A stretch of DNA of 64,000 nucleotides from Cynocephalus volans (lineage: Eukaryota > Chordata > Mammalia > Dermoptera > Cynocephalidae). Under the pieces are notes generated by a model. The model did no database searches. It saw nothing but the letters and a program-made list of their open reading frames with translations, and was not told the origin of the DNA. Numbering within the stretch: the first letter of the stretch is position 1; each line of letters opens with the position of its first letter. Shown here in pieces: positions 11,613-24,368 of this stretch. Position numbers and translations under genes: made by a program. The stretch is taken from assembly GCF_027409185.1 (NCBI RefSeq), contig NC_084463.1:69797852-69861851 (forward strand). Reading direction: 5' to 3'.

Positions 11613-12870
11613 GTAAGTATCAAGAGCTGCTAGTGGGTGAATTAAGTGGGACAGTAATATTAGTACTAAGGTCCAATGATCAATGACAGCTGAATGCTTG
11701 GATAATCACATTAGTGTTCCTCGCTGATGTAGTTTGGTGATTATTTGCTATTTTTTATTCTACTTATATGCATTTGGATTTCCCTCCCCCATCTTCTCAA
11801 ACAATCAATCAAGAAGGTAAGCAAATCAAAGGGAGGAAGTGGTAAACAGAAGAATTAGGGTAACAATCATTAAAACAAATGAGCTCCTGCTTCCATTATT
11901 ACTTATATTCATTTCTGTCTCATGCTCTCTGTCTCTGTTCTCTCTCTCTCTCTCCCACACACACACACCCACAGACCCACACACACTCACTGTGTTATCA
12001 AACATTGCATCAGCCCCAGAGAAAAACAAAAAATACCGAGGAGCTGACTATGGGGAAAGCAGGACTTTCATATCACTGCCATTGAACTACCATTAACAGA
12101 CAACATAAAGTACATCCTGGACTGTAAATTTTGTGTCAGTGTAGTTTCTGGTTTTCAGACTGTTCGCAGAGTGTAGATTACAAATCACTTAGAATATGCT
12201 TTCAGACTTTCTATTCCAGCTCAGAAATTCCTTCAAGCTCCATTGTCAACATTTAAACATTTTTTTTGTTTCGGTCAAAATATTTTAGAATGGGTATGAG
12301 TTTAGACCCAGTGATTATTTATTCACTCATAACAGCTTTATTTAAGACCATATAATAAGCATATTATTAATCTCTCAGAAGCATACTTAAAATTATATTT
12401 TATAGTAAAGTGTATCTCAATACTTCAAATATTTAACCCACCTCTCTTCTGGCATCTGACACTCCAGTTGCAGATCTGCGTAGATACTTCACCAGAACAA
12501 CTTTCAAAGCCCATTTCATCCCATAAGGCTACATTCTGGTATTGAATTATTTATGTGACTAATATTTATCAATAGTTGTCATGTGTCAATTTCCATTCTA
12601 GATGCTTGGAATATATCAGTGAACAAAGTAAATGGAATCCTTACCCTCAGAAAGTGTATAGTCTAGTGGGTGGAGACTCTGAATCCATAAATAGGTAAAT
12701 ATATCACAGATCAGAGACTGATAAGAGCTAAGAAGAAAAACAAAGAAGGATAAGGGGTACATAAAATGGTAGATGTTGTACTGCCATAGACAGATTATTC
12801 AGAAAAGACCTCTTAGAAATGATGAAATCAGAACCAAAAAATGGGCAGAGCAGGAGAGTGAACCTTGTAA

Positions 12871-12981
12871 TTTTTTTTTTTTTTTTTTTGGTGGGGGAAG
12901 ACTGATCAGTACAGGGATCTGAACCCTTGACCTTGTTGTTATCAGCACCACACTCTCCCAAGTGAGCTAAATGGCCAGCCC
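12871..12981 (-). mobile_element. tRNA-Ile-derived SINE (CYN-like)
   Basis: Poly(T) at 12871-12889, then the reverse complement of a tRNA-like head. On the minus strand it reads GGGCTGGCCATTTAGCTCAC onward with GTGGTGCTGATAACAACAAG and a B box GGTTCAGATCC. This matches tRNA-Ile-derived CYN SINEs of colugos. It lies inside the CASP4-like 3'UTR intron. Confidence 0.8.
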
Positions 12982-13420
12982 TAAGCTTGTGGTTCTTATA
13001 CAGGAAAAGTGTGCCAGCACAGATAACAGCAAATATGAGTACCCTGGGGCAGAAATGCACAGAACACGTTTAAAGAACTGAAAGGAGACAATGCAACTGG
13101 GGGAGAATGAGACTAGAGAAAATGGCAGAGACAAATTCAGATAAATGGGGAGAAGTCTGATCACATGAGCCTGGGTTATCACATGGTAAATCTTTTTAAA
13201 ATTTTTATCCTGATTGACCTCAAGTGCCTTTGAACAGAGAAGTGACATACTCTAACTTAGATTTTATAAAGATCACCCTAAAGAGAACATAGATGTCACA
13301 GATGGAAGTCAAGGGAAGTGACAAGAGCACATGGAAGATGATGGAAGAAAAATCATAAGGGATGGGATGAAGCCTGCAAGGGATAACAATCTTGACTTTC
13401 TGTTCTTTTCTCTCCTGCAG

Positions 13421-13525
13421 GAAACCACAGGCAGCCCAGCCCTCCTTTAATGACTTCAAGAAGTACCTGTACAGCACAAGCATGCAAACGCTTGTATTTC
13501 AATAAAAATGAAAACAAATGAACTA
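13421..13525 (+). other. CASP4: CASP4-like terminal 3'UTR exon
   Basis: A strong acceptor (tctgttcttttctctcctgcag) ends at 13420. The exon starts GAAACCACAGGCAGCCC, resembles the CASP4 3'UTR, and carries AATAAA at 13501-13506. The end is an estimate 15-20 bases after the signal. The 1.8 kb UTR intron (11613-13420) holds a CYN SINE. Confidence 0.7.
13501..13506 (+). terminator. Poly(A) signal AATAAA of the CASP4-like gene
   Basis: Canonical AATAAA about 80 bases into the terminal UTR exon. It is the first such hexamer after the last acceptor. Confidence 0.7.
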
Positions 13526-13689
13526 TCTCTTTCTTGGGAGGTTCTCTAATAGAGAATAGAATTCCATTTAAAATGCTGGATGAGTGGAAATGAAGTGGAA
13601 GAAACTAACTGAATTTTCTAGCTTTGCAACTCATATGCACTTCAATGAGTGAAAAGGACCAACTGCAACTTACTCTCAGCAAAGGATAA

Positions 13690-14337
13690 AAGGACATGGT
13701 GCTTAAAACTACAGTGAGATACCACCTCATACCCATTAGAATGGCTACTATCAAAACAAAACAAAACAAAACAAAATACAGAAAATAACAAGTGCTGATA
13801 AAAATGTAGAGAATCTGGAACCCTTGCACACTGTTGCTGGGAATGTAAAATGGTACAGGCATTGTGGAAAATAGTACGGTGGTTTTAAAAAATTAAAGAT
13901 AGAATTACCACATGATCCAGCAATTTTACTTCTGAATATTTACCCAAAATATTGAAAATATTCAAAATATTGAAAGCAGGGTCTCACAGTGGTATTTGTA
14001 CATCCATGTTCATAGTAGCATTACTCACAATAGCTAAAATATGGAAGCAACCCAAATGTCCATCAACAGATGAATGGATAAGCAAAATGTGGTACATACA
14101 ATGGAATATTATTCAGCCTTAAAAAGGAAGAAAATTCTGACATATACAACAACATGAATGAACCATGAGGACATCAAGTTAGGTGACTGAAATAAGTCAG
14201 TCACAAAAAACCCAAATATTGTATGATTTCACTTATATCAGGTATCTGGTAGTCAATCATAGAAACAAAAGCAGAATAGTGGTTGACAGAGGCTGGAAGA
14301 AGAGGAAATGTATAGAGTTTCTGTTTTACAAGATGAA
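13690..14337 (+). mobile_element. Old L1 3' end, left part (split by 14352-20827)
   Basis: ORF2 C-terminal and 3'UTR text of an old L1M-type element (gagataccacctcatacccattag onward, to tgttttacaagatgaaaag). The element resumes at 20842 with attgttgatggtgatgg. It contains a short (AAAAC)n run at 13756-13775. Confidence 0.75.
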
Positions 14338-16891
14338 AAGAATTCTAGAGAGAAGACAGGAGCACACCCAAGGACCTTGGCAGGAGCCACAGACAGCTTC
14401 TCCTGCCTGACAGAAGACAGGAATATGCCAGGGACCACAGTCCCAACCACTACCTCAAACAGCACTTCCATGCAGGTTGTCCACCACAGACACCACCACA
14501 ACCACTGCCAACAGAAGTGCAATCTACCACCACAGCAGCTGACAAGATCACTGTGCAGGTGGTCTGTCAACCACTTGGCTGTACTGACACTAGGAGAGTC
14601 ACCAATACAGCCCAGAAAAAAATGAGGAAGTCTCTCTCCTCAAAGATCACTCCAGAGTAATAGAAGAAACAACTGCTCTAACTGATGATGAGATATCAGC
14701 ATAGAGATATTATAAATATGCAAAAACAAGAAAATATGACACTGTCAAAGGAATACAGTAATTCTCAAGTACAGACCCAAAGAGCAGGTGACCCTCAAAA
14801 TGACTAAAAAGGAATTCTGACCAGCAATCTTAAGGAAACTCAGTGAGATATGAGAAGATTCAGTCAGACAAGAGAATGAAATGAGAGAAAGAATCCATGG
14901 TACAAAGGAAGAAATTTACAAAGACATTAATACCTTAAAAAAGAATGTAGCAGATCTCCTGGAACTGAAGGTTTCATTCAAATAAATAGAAAACACAACC
15001 AAGAGCTTAAGCAGCAGATAAGAGCAATCAGAAGAAAGAATTTATGGCCTGAAAGATGGTCTTCTTGAAAAAACACAGGTGGACAAAAAGAAGCAAAAAG
15101 AATTTTAAAAATGAAGAAAAACTAAGAGAGGTAGCAGACAACCGTAAGCACACAAATATTCAGGAGAGGAGGAGAAAGGAAAAGGCATTGGAAACCTATT
15201 CAGCAGAGTAATAATGGAAAACTTCCTAGATATAGGGAAAGACATGGACCTTCAGATTCAGGAGGCTCAAAGATCCCCAAACAGAGTCAATTCAAAAAAA
15301 TCTCTCCAACATACATTACAGTCAAACTGGCAAAGCTCAAAGACAAAGACAGAATCATAAAAGCAGCAAGAGAAAAGCATCAAGTTACCTATAAGGGAGT
15401 ACCCATTAGACTAACAGCAGACTTATCAACAGAAACTTTATGGCCCAGAAAAAAATGGGGTGGTTTATTCAAAATACTAAAAGAAAAAACCTGCCAGTCA
15501 AGAATACTATGCTAGCAAGGCTGTCCTTCAGAAATGAGGGAGAAATAGTGTATTTCCCAGATAAAAGAAACTTTGGGAGTTCACCACCACACGACCAACT
15601 CTGCACTGTATCTGGAATCTGAAAAACCATAATCACTACCATGGATACACAAGAAAGAACAAAACCCACTGTTAGAACAAAAATGCAAATGAGAAAAGGA
15701 AAGAAACTATATCTTATCACCTCCAAAAACCAACAAACATTGAAGACAGACAATAAAATGGGAAGTAAGGAATAAAAGATATTTAAAACATCCAAACAAA
15801 AATTGATAAAATGCCAGGAGTAGGATACTACCTTTAAATAACAACCCTAAATGTAAAAGGATTAAACTTCCCACTCAAAAGACACAGAATGACTGATTGG
15901 ATTAAAAAGCTACACCCAGACATATGCTGTTAACAACAAACTCACTTCACCTACAAGACACACACAAGCTAATAGAGAAGGGATGAAAAAAGATACACCA
16001 CACAAATGGAAACCAAAAATGAGCAGGAGTAGCTATTATTATATAGGTTAACATAGATTTTAAACCAAAAACCATAAAAAGAGACAAAGGCCACTTTATA
16101 ATGATAAAGAGATCTATCCAGCAAGAAGATATAACAATTATAAAGAGATAGGCACCCAACACTGGAACACCCAGAGATATAAATCAAACACTATTAGAAC
16201 TAAAGAAAGAGGTAGACCCCAACATAATAACAGCTGGGGTCCTAAACACACCTCTCAGCATTGGACAGATTATCTAGGCAGCAAATCAACAGAGAAACAC
16301 AAGATTTAAATTACACCTTAGACCAGATGGACTTGCAGACATCTGCAGAACATTTCATCCCACAACTACAGAATATACATTCTCCTCATCAGCACATGGA
16401 ACATACTCAAGGACAGATCACACATTAGGTCAAAGATCAACTGTCAACAAATTTTAAAAATTAAAATCATTTCAAGTATCTTTTTAGACCACAACAGATT
16501 AAACCTAGAAATCAATAACAAGTGAAACTCTCGAAACTAAACAAATACATAAATATTAAACAACATGTTCCTAAATAACATATGGGCCTAAGAAGAAATT
16601 AAACAGGAATTCAAAAAATTTCTCGAAACTAATGAAAAGAAAGACACATCATAAAAAAACCTGTGGAATACTGCAAAAGCAGTGCTAAGAAGAAAGCTTA
16701 TTGAAATAAATGCTTACATCAAAAGAATAGAAAAATTTCAAATATACAACATAAGGCTATACCTCAAAGAACTAGAAAAACAAGAAAAATCCAATCCCAA
16801 AATTAGTAGATGGAAAGAAATAATTAAGATCAGAGTAGAACTAAATGAAATACCCAAAAAATGATACAAAGATCAATGAGACAAAAAGTTG

Positions 16892-17837
16892 GCTGTTTCA
16901 ACAGAGTGGGAGAAAATATTTGCAAAATATACATCTGACAAAGGATTAATATCCAGAATATACAAGGAACTGAACAACTTTACAACAACAAAAAAATAAA
17001 TAACCCAATTAAAAAATGGGCAAAAGAGCTAAATAGGCATTTCTCTAAGGAAGATATAAGAATAGCCACAGACACATGAAAAAATGCTTAACATCACTCA
17101 GCATTCGGGAAATACAAATCAAAACCATGCTGAGATACCATCTCACCCCAGTTAGGATGGCTAATATTCAAAAGACTGTGAATGATAAATGCTGGCGAGG
17201 TTGTGGAGAAAAAGGAACTCTCATACACTGTTGGTAGGACTGCAAAATGGTGCAGCCTCTATGGAAAATGGTATGGAGGTTCCTCAAACAATTGCAGATA
17301 GATCTACCATATAACCCAGCTATCCCACTGCTGGAAATATACCCAGAGGAATGGAAAGCATCACATCCAAGGTATACCTGTTCTCCAATGTTCATTGCAG
17401 CACTATTTACAAAGCTAAGAGTTGGAACCAGCCCAAATATCCATCATCAGATGAGTAGATACAGAAAATGTGGTATATCTACACAATGGAATACTACTCT
17501 GCTATAAAAAAATAATGAAATACCGCCATTTGCAACAACATGGATGGACCTAGAGAGAAGTATATTAAGTGAAATGTGTCAGGCTCAGAAAGAGAAATAC
17601 CACATGTTCTCACTTATTTGTGAGAGCTAAAAATAAATAAATAAATACACAAATAAACTTGGAGAGGGGGAGGGAAGAAGACACAACAATTACAGTTCCT
17701 TGAAGTTGATATGACAAGTGAACAGATATGAGGTTGTTGGGAGGGAGTGGGGAGAGGGAGGAAGGAGGGAGGTTTCGGTAATGGGATGCAATAATCAACT
17801 ACATTGTATATTGACAAAATAAAATAAAATTTTTTTT
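16892..17837 (+). mobile_element. Younger L1 3' end nested in the L1
   Basis: From about gtgggagaaaatatttgcaa through the ORF2 end and 3'UTR to an AATAAAATAAAAT(T)n tail. AAAAAGTTG flanks it at 16883-16891 and 17838-17846, and the host L1 reading resumes after it. Confidence 0.7.
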
Positions 17838-18184
17838 AAAAAGTTGTTTGAGAAGAAAAATAAAACAGACAAACCATTATCAAGGCTAACTAAAAAAGAG
17901 AGATGACTCCCCAAAAATCAGAAATGGTAAAGGAGACCTTACAACCAATACACAAAGCTAGAAAGAATTATTGGAGACTATTATGAGCAACTATATGCCA
18001 ACAAATTTGAAAACCCAGAGGAAATGGATAAATTACTTGAATATACAAACTACCAAGACTGAAGAAAGAAGACATAGAAAACCTGAACAGACAATGTAAC
18101 ATGATTGAAGTAGTAATCAGCATTTTTCCAACAAAGAAAATCCCAGAACTGAATGACTTTAATGCTGAATTCTACCGAAGCTTT

Positions 18185-18335
18185 TTTTTTTTTTTTTTTT
18201 TGTCCTTTTCTGACCAGCATACCGCTCTCAGCCAGTGAGCGCACTGGCTATCCTTATATAGGATCCGAACCCGCGGCGGGAGCACTGCTACACTCCCAGC
18301 GCCCCACGCTCCCGAGTGCGCCACGGGGTTGGCCC
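18185..18335 (-). mobile_element. CYN-like SINE with perfect target-site duplication
   Basis: Flanked by CTACCGAAGCTTT at 18172-18184 and 18336-18348. On the minus strand the head is GGGCCAACCCCGTGGCGCAC, with B box GGTTCGGATCC, and a tail region ending in poly(A). It is GC-rich, unlike its surroundings, and little decayed. It interrupts L1 ORF2. Confidence 0.88.
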
Positions 18336-20841
18336 CTACCGAAGCTTTAAAAGAATTAGTATCAATTCTCTTCAAATTATTCCAAAAAGTTGAAAACAGA
18401 GGCCATTCACCTAAACTCATTCTATGAGGTCAGCATCACCATGATACCAAAACCAGACAAAAAAAAGAGAAAACTGTAGGCACATATCTCTGATGAACGT
18501 AGATACAAAAATACTCAACAAAATATTAGCAAACATAATACAGCAAAACCTCAAAAAAATTATGCACCATGATCAGGTGGGACTCACCCTAGGGAAGCAA
18601 GGATGGTTCAACATATGCAAGTCAGTAAATATGATACAGCATGTAAAAAACATCAAGGACAAAAACCATATTATTATCTCAATAGACACAGAATAAGCAT
18701 TTGAGAAAATTCAACTTCTCTTCATAACAAAGACCCTCAGAAAATTAGGTATAGCAGGAAAGTATCGAAAAGCAGTATAAACCACATATGATAAACTCAC
18801 CACTAATATCATCCTGAATGGGGAAACCTTAAGAACAGGAAAAAGACAAGGATAGCCATTCTCACCACTCCTGATTAATATAGTATTGGAAGTCCTAGCC
18901 AAAGCAATCAGACATTAGAAAGAAATAAAAGGGATCCAGATTGGAAAAGACAAAGTCTAAGTGTCCCTGTTTGCAGATGAAAAGATCCTATATATAGAAA
19001 AAGCTAAAGACTCCACAAAAAAACTCTTAGAGATGATAAGCAATTACAATAAAGTTGGAGGATACAAAATCAACATGCAGAAATCAGTAGCATTTTAATA
19101 CTCCAATACTAAACTAGCAGAAAAAGAAATCAAGAAAGCAAGCCCATTTAAAATAGTCACCAAAAAGAATAAAATACCTAGAAATCAATTTAACCAAGGA
19201 GGTGAAAAATCACTGCAAAGAGAACTAGAAATCACTGCTGAAAGAAATTAAAGAGGACACAAAAAGATGGAAAGACATTCCATGCTTTTAAATAGAAAGA
19301 CTTAACATTGTGAAAATGTCCATACTACTCAAAGCAATCTATAAATTCAATGCAATCAATCCCCCTCAAAATTCCAATGGCACTCTCCACAGAAATAGAA
19401 AGACCATTCGTAACATTCATATGGAACAAAAAAAGAACCCAAATAGCCAAAACATTCCTGAGCAAAAAAAAAAAAAAAAAAAAAGAAAAAAGAAAAGAAA
19501 AAAAATAAAGCTGGAGGCTTAATACTACCTGACTTCAAATTATACTACAAAGCTATAGTAACCAAAACAGCATGGTATGAGCATAAAAACACTCAGAGCA
19601 ATGGAACAGAATAGAGAACTCAGAAATCAACTCACAGATCTACAACTAACTGATCTTTGACAAAGGCAACAAGAACATACATTGGGGAAAAGTCTGCCTC
19701 TTCAATAAATGGTGTTGGGAAAACTGGACAACCATATGTTGAAGATTGAAACTAGAACTATACATCTTGCCATATACCAAAAGCAACTCAAAATGTATTA
19801 AAGACTGAAATGCAAGACCTGAAATTATCAAACTACTAAAATAAATCATAGGGGAAACAGTTCAGGAAGTAGGATGGATAATGAGTATAAATAAGACCCC
19901 AAAAGCACAGGCAAAAAATAAACAATTGGGATTATATCAAACTAAAATGCTTCTGTATGACAAAGAAACACTTAAGAGAGCAAAAACACAACCTATATAA
20001 TGGGAGAAAATATTTGCAAAGTAAGCATCCAACAAGGGATTAATATCAGAATATGCAAAGAACTCAAACAACTTAACATGTAACCTGATTATAAAATGGG
20101 TAAAGGAGATAAATGGGTATTTCTCAAAAGAAGATGTACAAATGGCCAACAGACACATGAAAACATACTCAACGTCACTCAACATCAGGGAGATGCAAAT
20201 CAAAACCACTTTGAGATACCGCCTCACACGAGACAGACTAGCCATTATCAAAAATACAGAGAACATCAAACATGCTGACAAAGGGGAAGCATTCTCCACT
20301 GTGTTGGGGAGTGTAAATTAGTGCAGCCATTATGGAGAACATAAGGGAGGTTCCTTACGCAACTACAGACAGAACTACCATACGATCACTACTGGGTATA
20401 TACCCAAAGGAATGGAGATCATCATGTTGAAGAGATACCTGCACTTCTGTGTTTAGTGCAGCTCTATTCACAATAGCTAAGAGTTAGAACCAACCTAAAT
20501 GCCCATACACAGACGACTGGATAAGGATAATGTGGTATATATTTACAACAGAAAATTATTCTGATATGAAAAGGAATGAAATTCTGCCACTTTGAACAAC
20601 ATGATGAACTTAGAGAAAATCATGTTTTGTGAAACAAGTCAGGCACAGAAAGAGAAATACCAGCTGTCATCACTCATAAGTGGGTGCTAAAAAATACATA
20701 AATAAATTTTTAAAGACAGAAAGATACAACAATCACAATTATTTGTTGAACTTTCCAAAGGAGAGAATGCAACTGAGGCCACCAGAGGTGAGAAAGAGAG
20801 AAGATGGCGGCAGGGGGATGGCGGGGTAAGAGTTCTGGAGA

Positions 20842-20965
20842 TTGTTGATGGTGATGGTTGTACAGCATTATGAATGTATTTAATGCCATTAAACTGTACA
20901 CTTAAAAATGGTTAAGAAAGTAAATTTTGTGTTATGTGTATTTTTCTACCAAAAAATTTTAGAAA
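20842..20965 (+). mobile_element. Old L1 3' end, right part
   Basis: Continues the element at 13690-14337, with aaactgtacacttaaaaatg and gtaaattttgtgttatgtgt, the standard end of old L1M 3'UTRs. Confidence 0.75.
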
Positions 20966-21609
20966 GAAAACCGTATACTTCTTTTGAGAAAAGGGAGAAA
21001 ATTTTATTAGTGTCACTATCACCAATTTAATAGAGGAGAATTAAGCTATTGAGAAACATTAACAGAAGAAATGATACTTCAGTATATTACTTAATGTTTC
21101 AAAATTAATGAAAGAAGAATTTAAAATTATGATATCAAATGTTAGGTAGAATAGAATAATATGAAGCAGTGTAAATGAGCTGCATTTCATTTTTCAGATG
21201 AGGTAGTCAGTGGCATTGTTTGTATTCTATATACCAGGAATTAGAAGGATAAAAAAGGCATGTTAATGAGAGTTCTGAAGATTGCCATCAGAATACAAAA
21301 CCAGATATTATTTAAAGAAATTATATCTAGGATGTGGGACTTAAAGTATGAAGAGTTGAACTGAAGAATATAGTTTTTGTTATATTGTTCTGTACTACTG
21401 AATTAGCTCCCTTGTATACGTATTAATTTGATAAAATATTTTAAAATTATAGTTTATCAACACTTTTACTACAATACAATCATTCAAAAATTAGACAGGT
21501 CTTAATGTCCTGGTCTATTAAAATGTTTTTCTTACATAGTTGTTTTTGGAAAAAGCAAATTATTGATAATATAATTGTCTAATACTGGCACTATTAGGGA
21601 AAAAAAGCC

Positions 21610-22050
21610 ATAGGTATCTATTGCTGAGTATCAGACCACCCAAAGACTTAGTGATTTAACTCCATATGCATTTACTATTGTTCACAAGTCAGCTGGGTGA
21701 TTCCATGTCTCTGCTGGGATCATGCATGCGTCTGAGTCCACTTGCATGTAGGGTAGCCATCCCTACTGACAACACTGGGATCTCTCATATGTTTGGGGAG
21801 TACCTGGCTGGAGGCTGGTCTAAGATGACCTTGGCTGGGACAGCTGGTTTCTCCTGCATGAGATGTCTCTTATCCTCCAGAAATCTAGCCCAGGCTTATT
21901 CTCATGGAATTTCAGGTGTCTAAGAGGGAAAAATGCACAGGCTTTGTGAAGGCTAGACTCAGAACTGCACAATGTCCCTCTCCTGCATTGTGTTGGCCAA
22001 AACCAGTTCATAAGGCCAGTTCAGAGTCAAGGCAAAGGAAGCCAATGATT
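21610..22050. repeat. Ancient interspersed repeat, family not assigned
   Basis: Text such as cacaagtcagctgggtgatt, ggctggaggctggtctaaga and gttggccaaaaccagttcat is typical of an old mammalian dispersed repeat. I could not name the family. Confidence 0.4.
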
Positions 22051-22364
22051 GGAGCCATCAATAAAGCCAGTATTGTGTTAAGGAAAAAAGTCACAAAGAT
22101 GAAAGCTAAATATATAATTGTGGTTACTTTACAGTATGAAATTAAGGAAGCTGGATGATTCTTTTCTGCTTTATAAACTTTCCTATTGTTTAATTTTAAT
22201 GGCAAACATAAATCTATTATTTAAAACATTTTTTAAGCAAAAGAGTCCCATGTGCATTAAACAAACAAAAGTACATGTGTGAATCTCTTGGATGAACAAC
22301 ATCCAGAATTGACAAACGAGCAGATCAGGAGAGACAGAGGTAAAGAGATTACTTATCTGGGTTT

Positions 22365-23011
22365 TTATTTTTATTTTATTTTATTTTTATTGGCAAATAA
22401 AATTGTATATGTTTACATCATACAATGTGATGTTTGATGTATGTATACATTGTGAAATGATTACCACAGTAAAGCTAATAAATATTAAACATATCCATCA
22501 CCTCACGTAGTTATCATTCTTTTTTTAAAATGTGATCCTCAGTCAGTATAATTGCTATATAGCCATATCTATTATTATACAATGTAATCATTTTTTGTGG
22601 TCCTTTACCAATTTCTCCCTAACTCCCCTTCCCCTTTCCCACCTCTGGTGGCCTCAGTTCCATTCTCTCCTTTTGAAATTCAACAAATTATTGTGATTGT
22701 TGTATCTTTTTTTTTCCAGCTCCCACTTATGAGTGAGGATATGTAGTATTTCTCTTTCTGTGACTGGCTTACTTCACTTAACATGATTTTCTCTAAATTA
22801 ATCCATGTTGCTACAAGTGGCAGAATTTCATTCCTTTTTATGGCAGAGTTGTATTCCATTGTGTATTATATACCACATTTTCTTTATCCAGTCATCCAAC
22901 TATGGATATATAGGTTGGTTCCAACTCTTAGCTACTGGAAATTGAGCTTCTATAAACATAGGAGAGCAGGTATCCCTTCGACATGATGATTTTCATCCCT
23001 TTGGGTGTACA
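22365..23011 (-). mobile_element. L1 3' end, antisense, first part
   Basis: Begins with the antisense A-rich tail (tttttattttattttatttt) and 3'UTR, then ORF2 C-terminal text. It is interrupted at ttgggtgtacaccc by an LTR and resumes at 23322. Confidence 0.8.
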
Positions 23012-23014
23012 CCC

Positions 23015-23317
23015 TTGTCAGGCTGGATTACAGACCCCTCTGCCCCATCCTGTGCAGGTTGTGTGTTAGATAGCTGAAAAAAGATTCTGGCAGCCAATGG
23101 AAGGGTAGACATGCTTTATTCTGATGCAAACTCTGCCAGCCAGCAGTTCAGAGCCATTGTCTTTTATACCAAAAGTACACAATAGTCAAGGAGTACATGG
23201 GTGCACAAGTGCAGTTATACTTCTCTTACATAACTTGTTTACAGTGGATGTGCTGAATCATACCCAGCCAGATATGAGGCGAGGGGACCTGACTATACTG
23301 ACTCCATTTTCCTCACA
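23015..23317 (-). mobile_element. Solo LTR (303 bp) inserted in L1
   Basis: On the minus strand it runs TGTGAGGAAAATGG to CCTGACAA, with TATA box GGTATAAAAG at 23161-23170 and AATAAA at 23115-23120. The host L1 is duplicated as ACCC on both sides (23011-23014 and 23318-23321). A 4-base duplication suits a class I ERV. No internal viral genes are present. Confidence 0.8.
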
Positions 23318-23321
23318 ACCC

Positions 23322-23935
23322 AGTAGCAGGATTCCTGGGTCGTAATGGCAGTTCTATCCGTAGTTGTTTGGGAAAACCCCATACTGTTTTCCATAATGAC
23401 TGTGCTAATTTACGGTCCCACCAACAGTGTCGGAGGGTTTGCCTTTCTTCGCATCCTCACCAGCATTTGTTATTCTCTTTTTGATAATGGTTAGTCTAAA
23501 TGTGGTGAGATGATATCTCAATGTGGATTTGATTTGCATTTTCCTGATGCTGAGTGATGTTGAACATTTCTTCATGTGTCTGTTGGCCATTTGTATATCT
23601 TCTTTTGCAAAATACCTATTCAGTTTCTCTGCCTATTTTTTAATCACGTTACCTGTTTAACTGCTAAGTTGTTTGAGTTCCTTGTATATTCTGGATGTTA
23701 ATCTCTTGTCAGATGAACAGTTTGCAAATATGTTCTCCCCCTCTGTAGGTTGTCTTTTCACTCTGTTTACTGTTTCTTTTGCTGAACAGAAGCTTTTTAG
23801 TTTGACATAATCCCATTTTTAAATTTCTTCTTTTGTTGCCTGTGCTTTTGGGGTCTTATTCATAAAATCTTTGTCCAATCCTACTTCCTGAAGTGGGTCT
23901 TTAAAATTGTGATAGAAGTATCAATGTTTGACACT
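23322..23935 (-). mobile_element. L1 3' end, antisense, second part
   Basis: Continues the same L1 from agtagcaggattcctgggtc through ORF2 C-terminal text (tatattctggatgttaatct, cttttggggtcttattcata) and ends near 23935. Confidence 0.8.
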
Positions 23936-24325
23936 TCTCAGTCAGCCTCTCTCTCTCCTCAAGCCTCCCAAATTTATAGTTTTGGGGTTGATCAGTCATC
24001 AGTGAAGTGAGGTCTCCCTGCCTTTTAGACGCTGGTGGTGGCACAAAGACAAATGGGAAGCTTGATCTGAATTATTCACAGTTGTAAAAGTAGACTGGAA
24101 AATAGAATGCGGAGGAATTGCTTGCATGTGAATCTGTGTGATTTCATTCTGATAACTTTGTTATACCAAAGTGGAAAGATGCATTTTACTTTCTGTTTTC
24201 CAAAGGAAAGAAGGACAATTCTATCCTGGCAAACAGCAAAAGAATGCGAGAAGCTGGAGTTTCCCACTTAGGCGTATCAACACACTACTCCACTGAGAGG
24301 AAAGCAAGCAAACTACTGAGACTGC

Positions 24326-24335
24326 TTTCATTTTC
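24326..24335 (-). promoter_or_regulatory. Candidate IRF/ISRE element next to CASP12 exon 1
   Basis: On the minus strand this reads GAAAATGAAA, a perfect match to the IRF core GAAANNGAAA, 34 bases upstream of the ATG. IRF1/IRF2 control of inflammatory caspases and of GSDMD is established. Use of this site is inference, and a single 8-base core match can occur by chance. Confidence 0.4.
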
Positions 24336-24368
24336 ATAGCTTTTCCTGCCTGGGGAGCTGGAGCAGCC

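Larger units (their letters stand above)
14352..20827 (+). mobile_element. Nearly full-length L1, decayed, with nested insertions
   Basis: Starts with C-rich 5' sequence (14352-14640), then ORF1-like text to about 15830, then ORF2 from about 15840 (endonuclease, then RT with a FADE box near 18973) to the 3'UTR about 20700-20827. Many stops, so inactive. Flanked by imperfect 14-base repeats AAGAATTCTAGAGA (14338-14351) and AAGAGTTCTGGAGA (20828-20841). Nested inside are an L1 3' end and a CYN SINE. Removing them leaves about 5.3-5.4 kb. No poly(A) tail is visible at the 3' junction. Confidence 0.75.

Noticed and set aside
14253..14625. 105-residue frames on both strands, rich in Thr/His/Cys
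   Set aside because: They span the junction of the old L1 and the 5' end of the inserted L1, so they are composite.
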